Source: Raskinella chloraquaticus (SeqCode) (GTDB taxonomy: Bacteria; Pseudomonadota; Alphaproteobacteria; Rhizobiales; UBA4765). Taken from it: a DNA stretch of 64,000 nt. How positions within the stretch are numbered: the first letter of the stretch is position 1; each line of letters begins with the position of its first letter. This document shows, piece after piece, positions 1-8,113 of this stretch. The DNA lies in assembly GCA_002365175.1 (NCBI GenBank), contig DEZK01000006.1, positions 1 through 64,000 of the forward strand, given 5' to 3'. The notes below the pieces were generated by a model. That model searched no databases. It was not told the DNA's origin and saw nothing but the letters and a program-made list of their open reading frames with translations. The position numbers and the translations under genes are program-made.

Positions 1-62
1 GGGCCCGTTTTTGGGGCCACGCCCTTTTAAGGCATAGATCGTCAGAACACGGAGTATCGGCG

Positions 63-587
63 ATGACCAATTTGTTTAAAGCTTTTGCGGCGTCTGCAAT
101 CTTGGCGAGCGCCGGCTTTGTCGCAATCGAACCGGCCTTTGCGCAAAAGGCTCCAATCTACCTGAAAAAAGGCGAAACGGCCGCCGTTGGCGGTTATGAC
201 ACGGTGTCATATTTTGCCGGGGCCGCGCCGGTAAAAGGGTCGACTCAATTCTCGACGCAATATCAAGGCGCGACCTTCTTGTTCTCGTCGCAAGCCAATC
301 TCGACGCGTTTAAGGCCTCGCCGGCGAAATACGCCCCGCAATATGGCGGCTATTGCGCCTATGCGGTGGCAAATGGCCAGACCGCCGCAGGCGATCCGCT
401 GGCTTATACCTTGCACAATGGCAAGCTCTATTTGAACCTCAACCAATCGATCTCGACGAAGTGGAAAAAAGACATTCCGGGCTATGTCGCCAAGGGCGAT
501 TCCAATTGGCCCCGCGTGTTGGGCGCGACCCCGGCGCGCCAAACCTCCGCCCCGGCCTCGGGCGGCTTTGGCGGCGGCGGGTCGTAA
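63..587 (+). CDS. YHS domain-containing secreted protein (paralog 1)
   Basis: 174 residues. Residues 1-27 form a typical Sec signal peptide ending AFA, so the protein is probably periplasmic. The mature part carries a YHS-type domain: GGYDTVSYF near residue 43, the FLFSSQANLDAF segment, and YGGYCAYAVANG near residue 95 with its conserved Cys. YHS domains are small and thought to bind metal or act as sensors; the precise role here is unknown. The tail is Gly-rich and probably disordered. GGAG lies 8 bases before the ATG. A related gene follows at 746 after a hairpin terminator, so the two look like separately transcribed tandem paralogs. Codon use is unusual for this window: 6 of 11 Leu codons are TTG and 8 of 9 Gln codons are CAA. 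Confidence 0.85.
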   Translation: MTNLFKAFAASAILASAGFVAIEPAFAQKAPIYLKKGETAAVGGYDTVSYFAGAAPVKGSTQFSTQYQGATFLFSSQANLDAFKASPAKYAPQYGGYCAYAVANGQTAAGDPLAYTLHNGKLYLNLNQSISTKWKKDIPGYVAKGDSNWPRVLGATPARQTSAPASGGFGGGGS

Positions 588-623
588 GTCGCCCTACGAC
601 CAAGTAAAATACGCGTGATGTTG

Positions 624-664
624 GCGCCCGTCTTCGTGATCGAAGGCGGGCGCTGTCGTTTTCC
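624..664 (+). terminator. Rho-independent terminator after the first YHS gene
   Basis: A 13-bp stem (624-636 with 641-653, one T-G pair) encloses a TGAT loop. It is followed by TGTCGTTTT. It sits between the two YHS genes and would end transcription of the first. Confidence 0.65.
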
Positions 665-745
665 CGATGTTTACCGAGATCGCAGATGATGCGGTGTTGG
701 CGCGGTGACGCGCTGCATTACGGCGCATGGTTTCAGGAGTCTGCG

Positions 746-1216
746 GTGCGTGTTCTGGTTTTGACGATCTTTGCCGCGACGGCGGTTCCGTCAGCCTTTG
801 CGAAAACCGAACCGACGCCCATCGCGATTGCGCTGCCCAAGAACAGCGCCTACGCCCTGGGCGGCTATGACGCCGTCGCCCCTTTCGTCGTGGGCCAAGC
901 CGTGCGCGGCAATCCGAAATATCAAACGCGCTATGCGGGCGCGGTGTGGCTGTTTGCGTCACAAGACAATCTCGACCGTTTTCTCAAAGAGCCCGATCGG
1001 TACTTGCCGGCCTATGGCGGGAATTGCGCGCTGTCCTTGGCGCGCGGCAATGCGGTTCCGTCTGACGGTCGCATCTACACCATTGAGGACAACCGGCTTG
1101 TTTTGCATAAGCTGGAAGGCATGCGCAATCGCTGGCAGCGCCGCCACGAGGAAAACAAGTCCCGGGCCGATTATGCCTGGTCGGTCTTGGCCGACGGCGC
1201 AGCGACGGCAAAATAA
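746..1216 (+). CDS. YHS-like secreted protein (paralog 2)
   Basis: I chose the GTG at 746, preceded by AGGAG with 6-base spacing, because it begins a clean signal peptide (VRVLVLTIFAATAV, cleavage after AFA). An in-frame ATG at 686 would put 20 extra polar residues before it. The product is 156 residues. It aligns with its upstream neighbour: GGYDAVAPF for GGYDTVSYF, VWLFASQDNLDRF for TFLFSSQANLDAF, and YGGNCALSLARG for YGGYCAYAVANG. The Cys is kept but the aromatic residues beside it are lost, so ligand binding may differ. The C-terminal region (RNRWQRRHEENKSRADYAW) is basic and charged. Function unknown; a diverged tandem duplicate is the simplest reading. Confidence 0.75.
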   Translation: MRVLVLTIFAATAVPSAFAKTEPTPIAIALPKNSAYALGGYDAVAPFVVGQAVRGNPKYQTRYAGAVWLFASQDNLDRFLKEPDRYLPAYGGNCALSLARGNAVPSDGRIYTIEDNRLVLHKLEGMRNRWQRRHEENKSRADYAWSVLADGAATAK

Positions 1217-1335
1217 CACTGGCGGCGCAGTGCGAGACTTTTAGCTCCATGCCCGGAAGGCGCATTCGGCAGGCTGGATAATTCCGGCGCGGCGTGCCAA
1301 TCGGGGCAGGGGTTCCTGCACTGAAAGTCCATCGC

Positions 1336-2202
1336 ATGACAAATATGATCGTCGTCACCGGCGCCTCGTCCGGCATCGGCTATGCCGCTTGCGAGAGCGC
1401 AATTCGCGGCGGCGCGATCGCCTTTGGCTCGGTGCGCAAAAGCGCGGACGCAGACAAGCTTTCGGCCGCTTTGGGGCCGAATTTTCGTCCCCTGGTCATG
1501 GACGTGACGGACGAAGCCTCCATCACGCGCGCAGCGGACGAGGTGCGCGCCGCCTTGCAGGGCAGGACGCTGATGGGCCTAGTCAACAATGCTGGCATCG
1601 CGGTGTCGGGGCCGATTTTGTATTTGCCGACCGACGAAATGCGCCGGCAATTCGAAGCGAATTTGTTCGGCGTGCATTCGGTGACGCGGATGTTTGGGCC
1701 GCTCTTGGGCGCCGAGCCGAGCCTGACGGGCAAACCCGGGCGGATTGTGAACATCACCTCTCTCGCCGGCAAAATCGGCACGCCGTTCATGTCACCTTAT
1801 GTTGCTTCCAAACATGCGCTGGAGGGCTATTCGGCCAGTTTGCGGCGCGAATTATTGATCCACGGCATTGATGTGATCATCATCGGTCCCGGCGCCATCC
1901 AAACCGAGATTTGGCGAAAAGCAGATGAAGAGGGCGATGGTCCTTACGCCGACACGCCTTATGCGCCGCAGGTCAAACGCGTGCGCGCGTTCATGCAAAA
2001 CATGGCGGACAGAGCGCTGCCGGCCAGCGCCGTCGGCGATTTGATTTGGCGTGTGTTGACCATCGCTCAGCCCAAAACGCGCTACGCCCTATTACGCGAG
2101 CCGTTCGAGCAATGGATCTTGCCGCGTTTTTTGCCGCAGCGGCTTGTAGATAATATTATTGGACGGCGCGTCGGATTGTTGCCGACCAAGAATAACCGCT
2201 GA
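1336..2202 (+). CDS. SDR family NAD(P)-dependent oxidoreductase
   Basis: 288 residues from the ATG at 1336. It has the classical short-chain dehydrogenase layout: Rossmann motif TGASSGIG (8-15), NNAG (84-87), catalytic Ser142 in NITS, and Tyr155-x3-Lys159 in YVASK. There is no Gly-rich or acidic N-terminal marker that lets me choose NAD or NADP. The substrate cannot be told; the C-terminal 70 residues are unlike fatty-acid (FabG) or glucose dehydrogenase types and suggest a hydrophobic carbonyl substrate, which is inference. A further in-frame start lies upstream at 1294 but lacks a ribosome site and would add residues not seen in the fold. Leucine is often coded by TTG, as in the first YHS gene. 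Confidence 0.85.
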   Translation: MTNMIVVTGASSGIGYAACESAIRGGAIAFGSVRKSADADKLSAALGPNFRPLVMDVTDEASITRAADEVRAALQGRTLMGLVNNAGIAVSGPILYLPTDEMRRQFEANLFGVHSVTRMFGPLLGAEPSLTGKPGRIVNITSLAGKIGTPFMSPYVASKHALEGYSASLRRELLIHGIDVIIIGPGAIQTEIWRKADEEGDGPYADTPYAPQVKRVRAFMQNMADRALPASAVGDLIWRVLTIAQPKTRYALLREPFEQWILPRFLPQRLVDNIIGRRVGLLPTKNNR

Positions 2203-2268
2203 CGAGCCTTTTTCAACAGCCTGTTAAGCAAACATGTCGCAGCGGATGAATTTCAATATGCTTACAGG

Positions 2269-2859
2269 TCAAGAACAAAGTCGAATTTCAACCTCGCGAT
2301 CCACATAAGTCCATTCTTCAGTGGCGCGAAGTCGCTCTAACAATTCGTCAAAGTCGCGTTGATGATCTGGCGCAAATTCGAACCAAGTTAAAAAATCAAA
2401 TGGTTCGCCAAGATCGCGACTATGGTGCAGGCGTCGCGCAATCTTTGGCATGTATTCCATGCCGATTGAGGTATGGCGTGATCGTTCTTCATAGATCGCA
2501 CGGCGCTCGTCTTGCGGCAACGCCCACCAGCCCGGCGATTTCCGGATCGGGATCAACACTGCGCGCCGGGCCTGCGGGCGTCCCAGACCAGAAGTCAACG
2601 GAGCCATCTTTTGGATTTCTGTGCGTGTTGTATAGCGCAAATTGGAGGTGAACCCTCTTAATTCCCAAGCAATATTTGCCGATGGCGGGCTGGAATCCAA
2701 CTTAATTTTTTCAACCGCGAGTCGCGTCGCTCGATTGATACCATCGCCAATGACGGCGCGGATTTCCTCGATTTGCCACTCACCGCTTTCGCCGGCGCGA
2801 AAAACAACGCGCAAGGGAGCCTGCGCGTACGGAGAAACCACGACATCTGTATCTTGCAC
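2269..2859 (-). CDS. Chlorite dismutase family heme protein (short, clade 2-like)
   Basis: 196 residues, starting at GTG 2859 with GGAGG 8 bases before it. The C-terminal two thirds match the chlorite dismutase fold: RRAVLIPIRKSPGWW (99-111), RSRHTSIGMEYMP (127-138), ARRLHH (141-146), FDFLTWFEF (154-162). His129 fits the proximal heme ligand and Arg142 the distal arginine, because the family places them 13 residues apart (His170/Arg183 in the Dechloromonas enzyme). HemQ-type relatives have Gln at that second place, so Arg argues for a chlorite-degrading or peroxidase-like enzyme. The short length matches the dimeric Nitrobacter type rather than the pentameric perchlorate-reducer type. No chlorate or perchlorate reductase is adjacent. 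The gene is convergent with the SDR and stands alone. Confidence 0.8.
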   Translation of the reverse strand: MQDTDVVVSPYAQAPLRVVFRAGESGEWQIEEIRAVIGDGINRATRLAVEKIKLDSSPPSANIAWELRGFTSNLRYTTRTEIQKMAPLTSGLGRPQARRAVLIPIRKSPGWWALPQDERRAIYEERSRHTSIGMEYMPKIARRLHHSRDLGEPFDFLTWFEFAPDHQRDFDELLERLRATEEWTYVDREVEIRLCS

Positions 2860-2993
2860 GAGCTAAACCTCCGATTGCCCAAAGCCCTATGCCCTGCGAT
2901 CGGTCTACTCTTATTAATTTATTGCATGAGCTCGATGGCATTTGCGACCGTTTCTAACCGCACGCAAGTTGTGTCTGGCGTCGTCAAAACGGG

Positions 2994-3021
2994 TTGTGTT
3001 CACGGGCAAACCTGCTATACG
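2994..3021 (+). promoter_or_regulatory. Candidate sigma-70-type promoter of tRNA-Lys
   Basis: TTGTGT (2994-2999) and TATACG (3016-3021) are separated by 16 bases. The predicted start near 3028 lies about 24 bases before the mature tRNA. Each box matches 4 of 6 consensus positions. Confidence 0.4.
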
Positions 3022-3051
3022 CGCGTCCCTCACGGCGCTGTTCGCCCGTGT

Positions 3052-3127
3052 GAGCCCGTAGCTCAGTCGGTAGAGCACCTGACTTTTAATTAGGTGGTCC
3101 TGGGTTCGAGTCCCAGCGGGCTCACCA
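3052..3127 (+). tRNA. tRNA-Lys (UUU anticodon)
   Basis: 76 bases including an encoded CCA. The acceptor stem GAGCCCG pairs with CGGGCTC. The anticodon arm is CCTGA / CTTTTAA / TTAGG, which places TTT at positions 34-36. The T arm contains GGTTCGAGTCC. It decodes AAA and AAG. Confidence 0.97.
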
Positions 3128-3171
3128 TCGCGGTTTGGTTACATCGCAATTTGTTTGGGATGGGCGCGCGC

Positions 3172-4779
3172 CTACATCCGAAACACCCCGGCCTTGGTCG
3201 CCTCGATCGGCGCGTTCAACGTCGTCGCCAACGCCAGTCCCAGCGCGCGTCGCGTTTCGCCTGGATCGAGCACGCCGTCATCCCAGAGCCGCGCCGTCGC
3301 GTAATAGGGATTGCCTTCTTCCTCATATTTCGCGGCGATCGGCGCTTTGAAGGCCTGTTCGTCCTCGGCGCTCCAGGCGCTACCCTTGGCCTCGAGATTA
3401 TCGCGGCGGATGGTCGCCAGCACGCTCGCCGCCTGTTCGCCGCCCATCACCGAAATCCGCGCATTCGGCCAGGAGAACAAAAAGCGCGGCCCATAAGCGC
3501 GCCCGCACATGCCGTAATTGCCAGCGCCAAACGAGCCGCCGACGATCAGCGTCAGTTTCGGCACCTGCGCATTTGCCACCGCCATCACCAGCTTGGCGCC
3601 ATCCTTGGCAATGCCGCCCGCCTCATATTGGCGCCCCACCATGAAGCCGGTGATGTTCTGCAAGAACAGCAATGGAATGCGCCGCTGGCAGCACAATTCG
3701 ATAAAATGCGCGCCCTTGAGGGCTGATTCCGAAAACAGGATGCCGTTATTGGCGATGATGCCGATTGGCATGCCCCACAGATGGGCAAAGCCGGTGATCA
3801 GCGTCGTGCCGTAATTGGCCTTGAATTCGTCGAACTCCGAGGCATCGACCAGGCGCGCGATCACCTCGCGGATATCATATTGCTGGTTGAGCGCGCGCGG
3901 GACAATACCGTCCAATTCGGCAATGTCATAGCGCGGCTCAACGCTTTGACGCAGCACAAGATCGGGGCGGAAGGGCTGATTGAGATTGGCGACGATGGAG
4001 CGGGCGATCTCGAGCGCATGCTCGTCATGCGCCGCATAATGATCGGCCACCCCGGACTGGCGGGTGTGCACCTCCGCCCCGCCGAGATCCTCAGCGCTCA
4101 CCACCTCGCCGGTCGCAGCCTTCACCAGTGGTGGGCCGCCGAGGAAGATCGTCCCCTGGCGGCGCACGATGATCGTTTCATCCGACATCGCCGGCACATA
4201 GGCCCCGCCCGCTGTGCAGGAGCCCATGACAAGCGCCACCTGGGCAATGCCCGCCGCCGACATGCTCGCCTGATTGAAGAAGATGCGGCCGAAATGATCA
4301 CGGTCAGGAAAGACGTCCGCCTGATTGGGCAGATTGGCCCCACCTGAATCAACCAGATAAAGGCAGGGCAGACGGTTTTGCAGGGCAATCTCCTGCGCTC
4401 TCAGATGCTTTTTCACCGTCATCGGGAAATAGGTCCCGCCCTTGATCGTCGCATCATTGGCAACAATCATGCATTCGCGCCCGCTGACCCGCCCGACGCC
4501 GGTGATAAGGCCGGCGCCGTGGATATCACCGCCATAGAGATCATGTGCCGCCATCGGCGACAATTCGAGAAACGCACTGCCCGGATCGATGAGGCGAAGG
4601 ACCCGCTCGCGCGGCAGCAATTTGCCACGCTTTACATGCCGTTCACGCGCCTGTGCCGGCCCACCCAGCGCTGCCATCCGCCTCTTCTCGGCAAGATCGA
4701 CGCAGAGCTCAGCCATCGCCTCGCGATTGGCACGAAAATCGCTAGACAAGGCTTTGATCGAGGTCGCTAGCAGCGGCAA
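3172..4779 (-). CDS. mccB: Methylcrotonyl-CoA carboxylase, carboxyltransferase (beta) subunit
   Basis: 535 residues, the usual length for this subunit. It moves carboxyl from biotin to 3-methylcrotonyl-CoA in leucine breakdown. Both crotonase-like carboxyltransferase halves are present: KGGTYFPMTVKKHLRAQEIA with LVDSGGANLP and SCTAGGAYVPAMSDE in the N half, and NITGFMVGRQYEAGGIAKDGAKL-type and GNYGMCGRAYGPRF sequences in the C half. Such sequences distinguish the MCC type from propionyl- and acetyl-CoA types. It is the last gene of a run rhodanese - GST - mccB with gaps of 1 and 9 bases, so it is probably co-transcribed with them. The partner biotin-containing alpha subunit is not in the window. 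Isovaleryl-CoA dehydrogenase, the preceding step, lies 4.4 kb to the right on the same strand. Confidence 0.93.
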   Translation of the reverse strand: MPLLATSIKALSSDFRANREAMAELCVDLAEKRRMAALGGPAQARERHVKRGKLLPRERVLRLIDPGSAFLELSPMAAHDLYGGDIHGAGLITGVGRVSGRECMIVANDATIKGGTYFPMTVKKHLRAQEIALQNRLPCLYLVDSGGANLPNQADVFPDRDHFGRIFFNQASMSAAGIAQVALVMGSCTAGGAYVPAMSDETIIVRRQGTIFLGGPPLVKAATGEVVSAEDLGGAEVHTRQSGVADHYAAHDEHALEIARSIVANLNQPFRPDLVLRQSVEPRYDIAELDGIVPRALNQQYDIREVIARLVDASEFDEFKANYGTTLITGFAHLWGMPIGIIANNGILFSESALKGAHFIELCCQRRIPLLFLQNITGFMVGRQYEAGGIAKDGAKLVMAVANAQVPKLTLIVGGSFGAGNYGMCGRAYGPRFLFSWPNARISVMGGEQAASVLATIRRDNLEAKGSAWSAEDEQAFKAPIAAKYEEEGNPYYATARLWDDGVLDPGETRRALGLALATTLNAPIEATKAGVFRM

Positions 4780-4788
4780 GATGGCGTC

Positions 4789-5451
4789 TCACTCATACGT
4801 GTCGGGCCAGATCCAGTCGGCGGGTTCCGCCAGCGCTTCCCGTGACCAGCGCTTCCACGCCTTGGTCGCCATCACCGCCTCCATATAAGCGCGTGTATCG
4901 GCAGGCACCTTGAAATCATAGGCATGAAGCCGATGGACGACAGGCGCGAACATCGCGTCAGCCGCGCCGAAATGGGCGCCAAACAGAAACGGCCCGCCGG
5001 CGCCAAAGGCCTTGCGGGCTTCGCGCCAGATGGCGGCGACCCGCTCGACATCAGCCAGCACTTCCGGTGGTGTATGCTTGCGCGCACGCGGCGGGCGGCG
5101 GAAATTCATCGGGCAATGGCCGCGCAGGGCCGCGAATCCCGCATGCATCTCCGCCGAAATGGCACGCGCATGCGCACGGGCTGCCTCGTCTCCCGGCCAC
5201 AGACCGACCTGCGGGTGACGCTCGGCGAGGTATTCAAGAATGGCGATCGTCTCCCACACGACAATGTCACCGTCGAGCAGCACGGGCACTTTCTTGCCCG
5301 GTGAATAGGCGGCAATTTCGCTCGCGGTTTCGCTCTTGCGCAGCGCGATCACCTGCTCGCTGAAGGGAATTCCCCCCTCGACCATGGCAATCCATGGACG
5401 CAGCGACCAGGAGGAATAGGTCTTCGTCCCGATAATCAGTTTCAGCGTCAT
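4789..5451 (-). CDS. Glutathione S-transferase family protein
   Basis: 220 residues from ATG 5451, one base after the rhodanese stop, which suggests translational coupling. The N-terminal thioredoxin-like domain shows TKTYSSWSLRPW (9-20) with the Ser residues expected near the glutathione sulfur, then KVPVLLDGDIVVWETIAILE with the cis-Pro and the glutathione gamma-glutamyl contact region. The all-helical C domain follows from about residue 90, including FLFGAHFGAADAMFAPVV. The substrate is unknown. The sequence resembles the YfcF/maleylacetoacetate-isomerase-like group, but I do not assign a specific reaction. Its position upstream of mccB is probably operon sharing rather than a role in leucine breakdown. 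Confidence 0.85.
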   Translation of the reverse strand: MTLKLIIGTKTYSSWSLRPWIAMVEGGIPFSEQVIALRKSETASEIAAYSPGKKVPVLLDGDIVVWETIAILEYLAERHPQVGLWPGDEAARAHARAISAEMHAGFAALRGHCPMNFRRPPRARKHTPPEVLADVERVAAIWREARKAFGAGGPFLFGAHFGAADAMFAPVVHRLHAYDFKVPADTRAYMEAVMATKAWKRWSREALAEPADWIWPDTYE

Positions 5452-5452
5452 C

Positions 5453-5872
5453 TCAGCCCTTCTTGCCTTCGTCCCTTGGATAGGTTTCAACCGGACCGCC
5501 CGCTGCTTTCCACGCCCCGAAACCGCCAGCGACATGGGCAACCGGCTTCAGGCCCATATCCTGCAAGGTTTTTGTTGTGAGCGCTGAGCGCATGCCGCCC
5601 GCACAGAAAAAAATGAACTGCTTGTCCTCACCGAAAACCGGTTTGAAATAAGGGCTTTTAGGATCGATCCAGAATTCCAGCATCCCGCGCGGTGCATGAA
5701 AAGCGCCGGGAACCGCTCCTTCGCGCTCAAGCTCCCGCGGATCGCGAATGTCGATGAGGAGGACGTCTTCCCGGCCATGACGTGACATCGCCTCCTCGAC
5801 GCTGAGCGTGACGATATCGGCGTTGGCCTCCGCCAGCATCGACTTCACAGTTTTCACGATTGTCTGTGCCAT
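5453..5872 (-). CDS. Rhodanese-like domain protein
   Basis: 139 residues from ATG 5872. A single rhodanese domain fills residues 20-130: VLLIDIRDPRELEREG, GAFHAPRGMLEF, and the catalytic loop FFCAGGMRSALT with the active Cys followed by GGMRS, then HVAGGFGAWKAAGGP. The loop is six residues long, which fits a sulfur-transferring rather than phosphatase-like (Cdc25) member. No signal peptide, so cytoplasmic. A longer reading frame extends upstream to 6016 but would overlap the divergent DUF3253 gene. First gene of the rhodanese-GST-mccB run. Confidence 0.88.
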   Translation of the reverse strand: MAQTIVKTVKSMLAEANADIVTLSVEEAMSRHGREDVLLIDIRDPRELEREGAVPGAFHAPRGMLEFWIDPKSPYFKPVFGEDKQFIFFCAGGMRSALTTKTLQDMGLKPVAHVAGGFGAWKAAGGPVETYPRDEGKKG

Positions 5873-5951
5873 CCCATACTCCCGACGCGCTCGTCCGGTT
5901 GCGTCGTTGACAACCATAGACGGGCTGTTGTTGCGATGCCAGACTTGACCG

Positions 5952-6284
5952 ATGCAAATCATTGATCCGCTCGAAGCCTGGCTGCTTAGCGAAATCCGCC
6001 GCCATGCGCCGCGCACCCTGTCTCCTGAAGAAACAGCGCGCGCCGCCCTCGCCGACCGGCAATCCTGGGCGGGTGAGACAGTGGCGGCGGTATCCGGTGC
6101 GACGACCGTTCACGACGACTGGCGAAGCCTGTTGCCACGCCTGCGTCAGGTTGCAACCAACCTCGCCAGGCGTGGCGAGCTGGTATTTCTGCGCAAAGGA
6201 AAGGTAACTGATCCGGCAACATTGAAAGGTGTATTTCGTTTTAAATATAATGAGATGAACGAAAAAGCGGATTCAACTTCTTAA
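5952..6284 (+). CDS. DUF3253 domain protein
   Basis: 110 residues, cytoplasmic, with no membrane segment. It reads as a small winged-helix-like protein: helices in the first 35 residues, then WRSLLPRLRQVATNLARRG and ELVFLRKGKVTDPATLKG, which is the part conserved in DUF3253 proteins. The family has no established function. It is transcribed divergently from the rhodanese gene, with 79 bases between the starts. The last 15 residues (NEKADSTS) are polar and probably disordered. Confidence 0.75.
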   Translation: MQIIDPLEAWLLSEIRRHAPRTLSPEETARAALADRQSWAGETVAAVSGATTVHDDWRSLLPRLRQVATNLARRGELVFLRKGKVTDPATLKGVFRFKYNEMNEKADSTS

Positions 6285-6301
6285 CTGTGTGGCAAGACTC
6301 G

Positions 6302-7096
6302 TCACGGCGCCGGAAACAGGGCAACGCTCCGTCCGCTCAGCCAATAGGCCAGCAGCCCCGCCCATTCGCGAAACGCAAGATCAAGGCGCGACAAACCCTC
6401 CGCCAGCGAGCGGGCGGGGCGCAGCAGATCGCTTCTCCCCCGCGTGCGGAAATCGACCGGCACCGGTACCACCTCGAAGCCGATTGCCCGAAAACACCCG
6501 ACGGAGCGCGGCATGTGCGCGGCGGATGTCACCATAAGCCAGCGCTCATCAGGCTTCGGCATCACCAGAGCCTTGGTGAAAACGGCGTTTTCATAGGTGT
6601 TGCGGCTTCTGCGCTCGAAAATGACGGCGCGGTCATCAAAGCCAAGGCTGCGCGTGAGCCGCATGACATCGTCTGCCTCATTGCCAACATCGCCCGAAAA
6701 AGACCCGTCACCACCGGTGAAGACCAGTCTTGCCTCGGGATGGCGGCGACTGAGCGCCTGTGCCGCGAAAAACCGCTCGGTTGCGTCATTGACCGCAACG
6801 ACATCGCGGCTTACGGCGATTTCGGTATCCGTCCAGCCGCCAAGGACGATAATCCCCGCAATCGGCCTGCCATCATCCACGAACAGCGCAAATCGCTCCT
6901 CCAGCATGAGCTGGAACGCGGTTCCGATCGGCAAATATCCGCAGACAAGGAACAGCGACAGGGCGAACAGATGTATCCCGTACGCACGCCGCGAGCGGCG
7001 GATGCAGGCCAGAAGCGCGCTCAGAAACAGAAAACAAAACAAAAGATTTGAGGGTGTAACAATGACCCAGGCTATTTTCGACAGAGCGAAAAACAT
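6302..7096 (-). CDS. YdcF/ElyC-type (DUF218) membrane protein
   Basis: 264 residues. Two membrane segments are visible at about 10-32 and 38-58. The DUF218 domain follows: GIIVLGGWTDTE (81-92), ERFFAAQALSRRHPEARLVFTGG, EADDVMRLTRSLGF, RSRNTYENAVFTKAL and LMVTSAAHMPRS. Members include E. coli ElyC, which affects undecaprenyl carrier use in envelope synthesis, and SanA/YdcF; an envelope role is family inference only. The domain most likely faces the periplasm after the two N-terminal helices. Convergent with the DUF3253 gene. Confidence 0.85.
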   Translation of the reverse strand: MFFALSKIAWVIVTPSNLLFCFLFLSALLACIRRSRRAYGIHLFALSLFLVCGYLPIGTAFQLMLEERFALFVDDGRPIAGIIVLGGWTDTEIAVSRDVVAVNDATERFFAAQALSRRHPEARLVFTGGDGSFSGDVGNEADDVMRLTRSLGFDDRAVIFERRSRNTYENAVFTKALVMPKPDERWLMVTSAAHMPRSVGCFRAIGFEVVPVPVDFRTRGRSDLLRPARSLAEGLSRLDLAFREWAGLLAYWLSGRSVALFPAP

Positions 7097-7150
7097 GGCT
7101 CACCGGCGCCAGTGATCGGGCCGCACGAACGCGACCCGCCGTCGCGACAT

Positions 7151-7300
7151 TCAGCGCGACGTGGCGTTGAGCGAAAACGTACGATCAAGAGACGCGCCCG
7201 CCCTGCTGACGGAGCCGGCAAACATCAATATGGCGCCAAGAACCACCAGGTGGCCGACGAAGAACACAGCCGTACGGCGCGCCAGAGAACGATAATTCAT
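7151..7300 (-). CDS. Small membrane protein (49 residues), candidate
   Basis: The reading frame from ATG 7300 gives 49 residues: a basic N-terminus (MNYRSLARR), one hydrophobic segment (about 11-30, VFFVGHLVVLGAILMFAG) and a polar tail. The positive-inside pattern fits a single-pass inner membrane protein. The ribosome site is weak (AAGG two bases before ATG). It lies 54 bases before the YdcF-like gene on the same strand, in the 390-base interval 7097-7486 that otherwise shows nothing but an AT-rich stretch near 7370-7440. I recognise no family. Confidence 0.35.
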   Translation of the reverse strand: MNYRSLARRTAVFFVGHLVVLGAILMFAGSVSRAGASLDRTFSLNATSR

Positions 7301-7486
7301 AACCAAACCTTGTTTCTATGCCCTGAAAATCGAGCGCTTGCCTAATCGCGTTTGCGCGCCGAAGCAATGCCATTTATGCAACATCTATTGCAACGCAGCG
7401 GTTAACGCTTGGTTCCTTTTTCAAAAAAAAGCGATCCATCAACGTTAAGAATGGCTTACCTGATCCATCACATATACGCATCCCGC

Positions 7487-8113
7487 CTATTCGACAGGCA
7501 GATGGAAGGCTTTCGAGGTGGCGGGCCGGGCCTTCAGCCGCTGATAGTAGGCAGCCACATGGGGCAATGACGGGCGCTCGAAGGGCAGATGGAGCCAGCG
7601 GTGGACAGCCAGACCGGGCGCGATGTCGCCATAGCTGAAATCGCTTCCCGCGACATAGGGGCGTTCTGACAGATGTCGGTCAAGCATGACCATCATCGGC
7701 TCGGATTCTGCCAGTGATTTTGCCAACAGCGCCGGATCCCGCTCTGCCGCCGGCGTGCGGGCGATCTGGAAGAACGCAACACGAAATGCCGGGCTGAAAT
7801 TCTTCGCCTGCCAATCTGTCCACAGATCGGCGATCGCCCTGTGCCTGAGATCAGTGGGGTAAAACGGGGCTTTGCCATAGCTTGCCGCCAGATAGCGGAC
7901 GATCGCGTCGGATTCATAAAGAACAAATCCGTTGTCATCGATAGTCGGCACCAGCCCCAGCGGATTGAGCCGTCGATAGGGCTCGCTATCGACCACTCCG
8001 AATTGGCGTCCGGCATCCACGCGTTCAAAGGCAAGCTCCAGCTCATCCAGCGCCCAAACGACTTTCTGGACGTTGATCGAGGTGATTCGCCCCCAGACTC
8101 TTATCCCAGACAT
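7487..8113 (-). CDS. Glutathione S-transferase family protein
   Basis: 208 residues from ATG 8113. The N-terminal domain has GRITSINVQKVVWALDELEL, where the Ser after IT is the likely catalytic position, and LVPTIDDNGFVLYESDAIVRYLA with the cis-Pro and the ESDAI glutathione-binding motif. The helical domain includes RPYVAGSDFSYGDIAPG, with the Asp N-capping box. This is a typical bacterial GST, similar to theta/beta-like or YfcG-like members. It is unrelated in detail to the other GST at 4789. It stands alone; 276 bases without any recognisable feature separate it from the divergent L,D-transpeptidase gene. Confidence 0.88.
   Translation of the reverse strand: MSGIRVWGRITSINVQKVVWALDELELAFERVDAGRQFGVVDSEPYRRLNPLGLVPTIDDNGFVLYESDAIVRYLAASYGKAPFYPTDLRHRAIADLWTDWQAKNFSPAFRVAFFQIARTPAAERDPALLAKSLAESEPMMVMLDRHLSERPYVAGSDFSYGDIAPGLAVHRWLHLPFERPSLPHVAAYYQRLKARPATSKAFHLPVE

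Noticed and set aside
3108..3127. tRNA-Lys 3' end as an integration site
   Set aside because: No integrase or direct repeat is seen to the right; the mccB run that follows looks ordinary.
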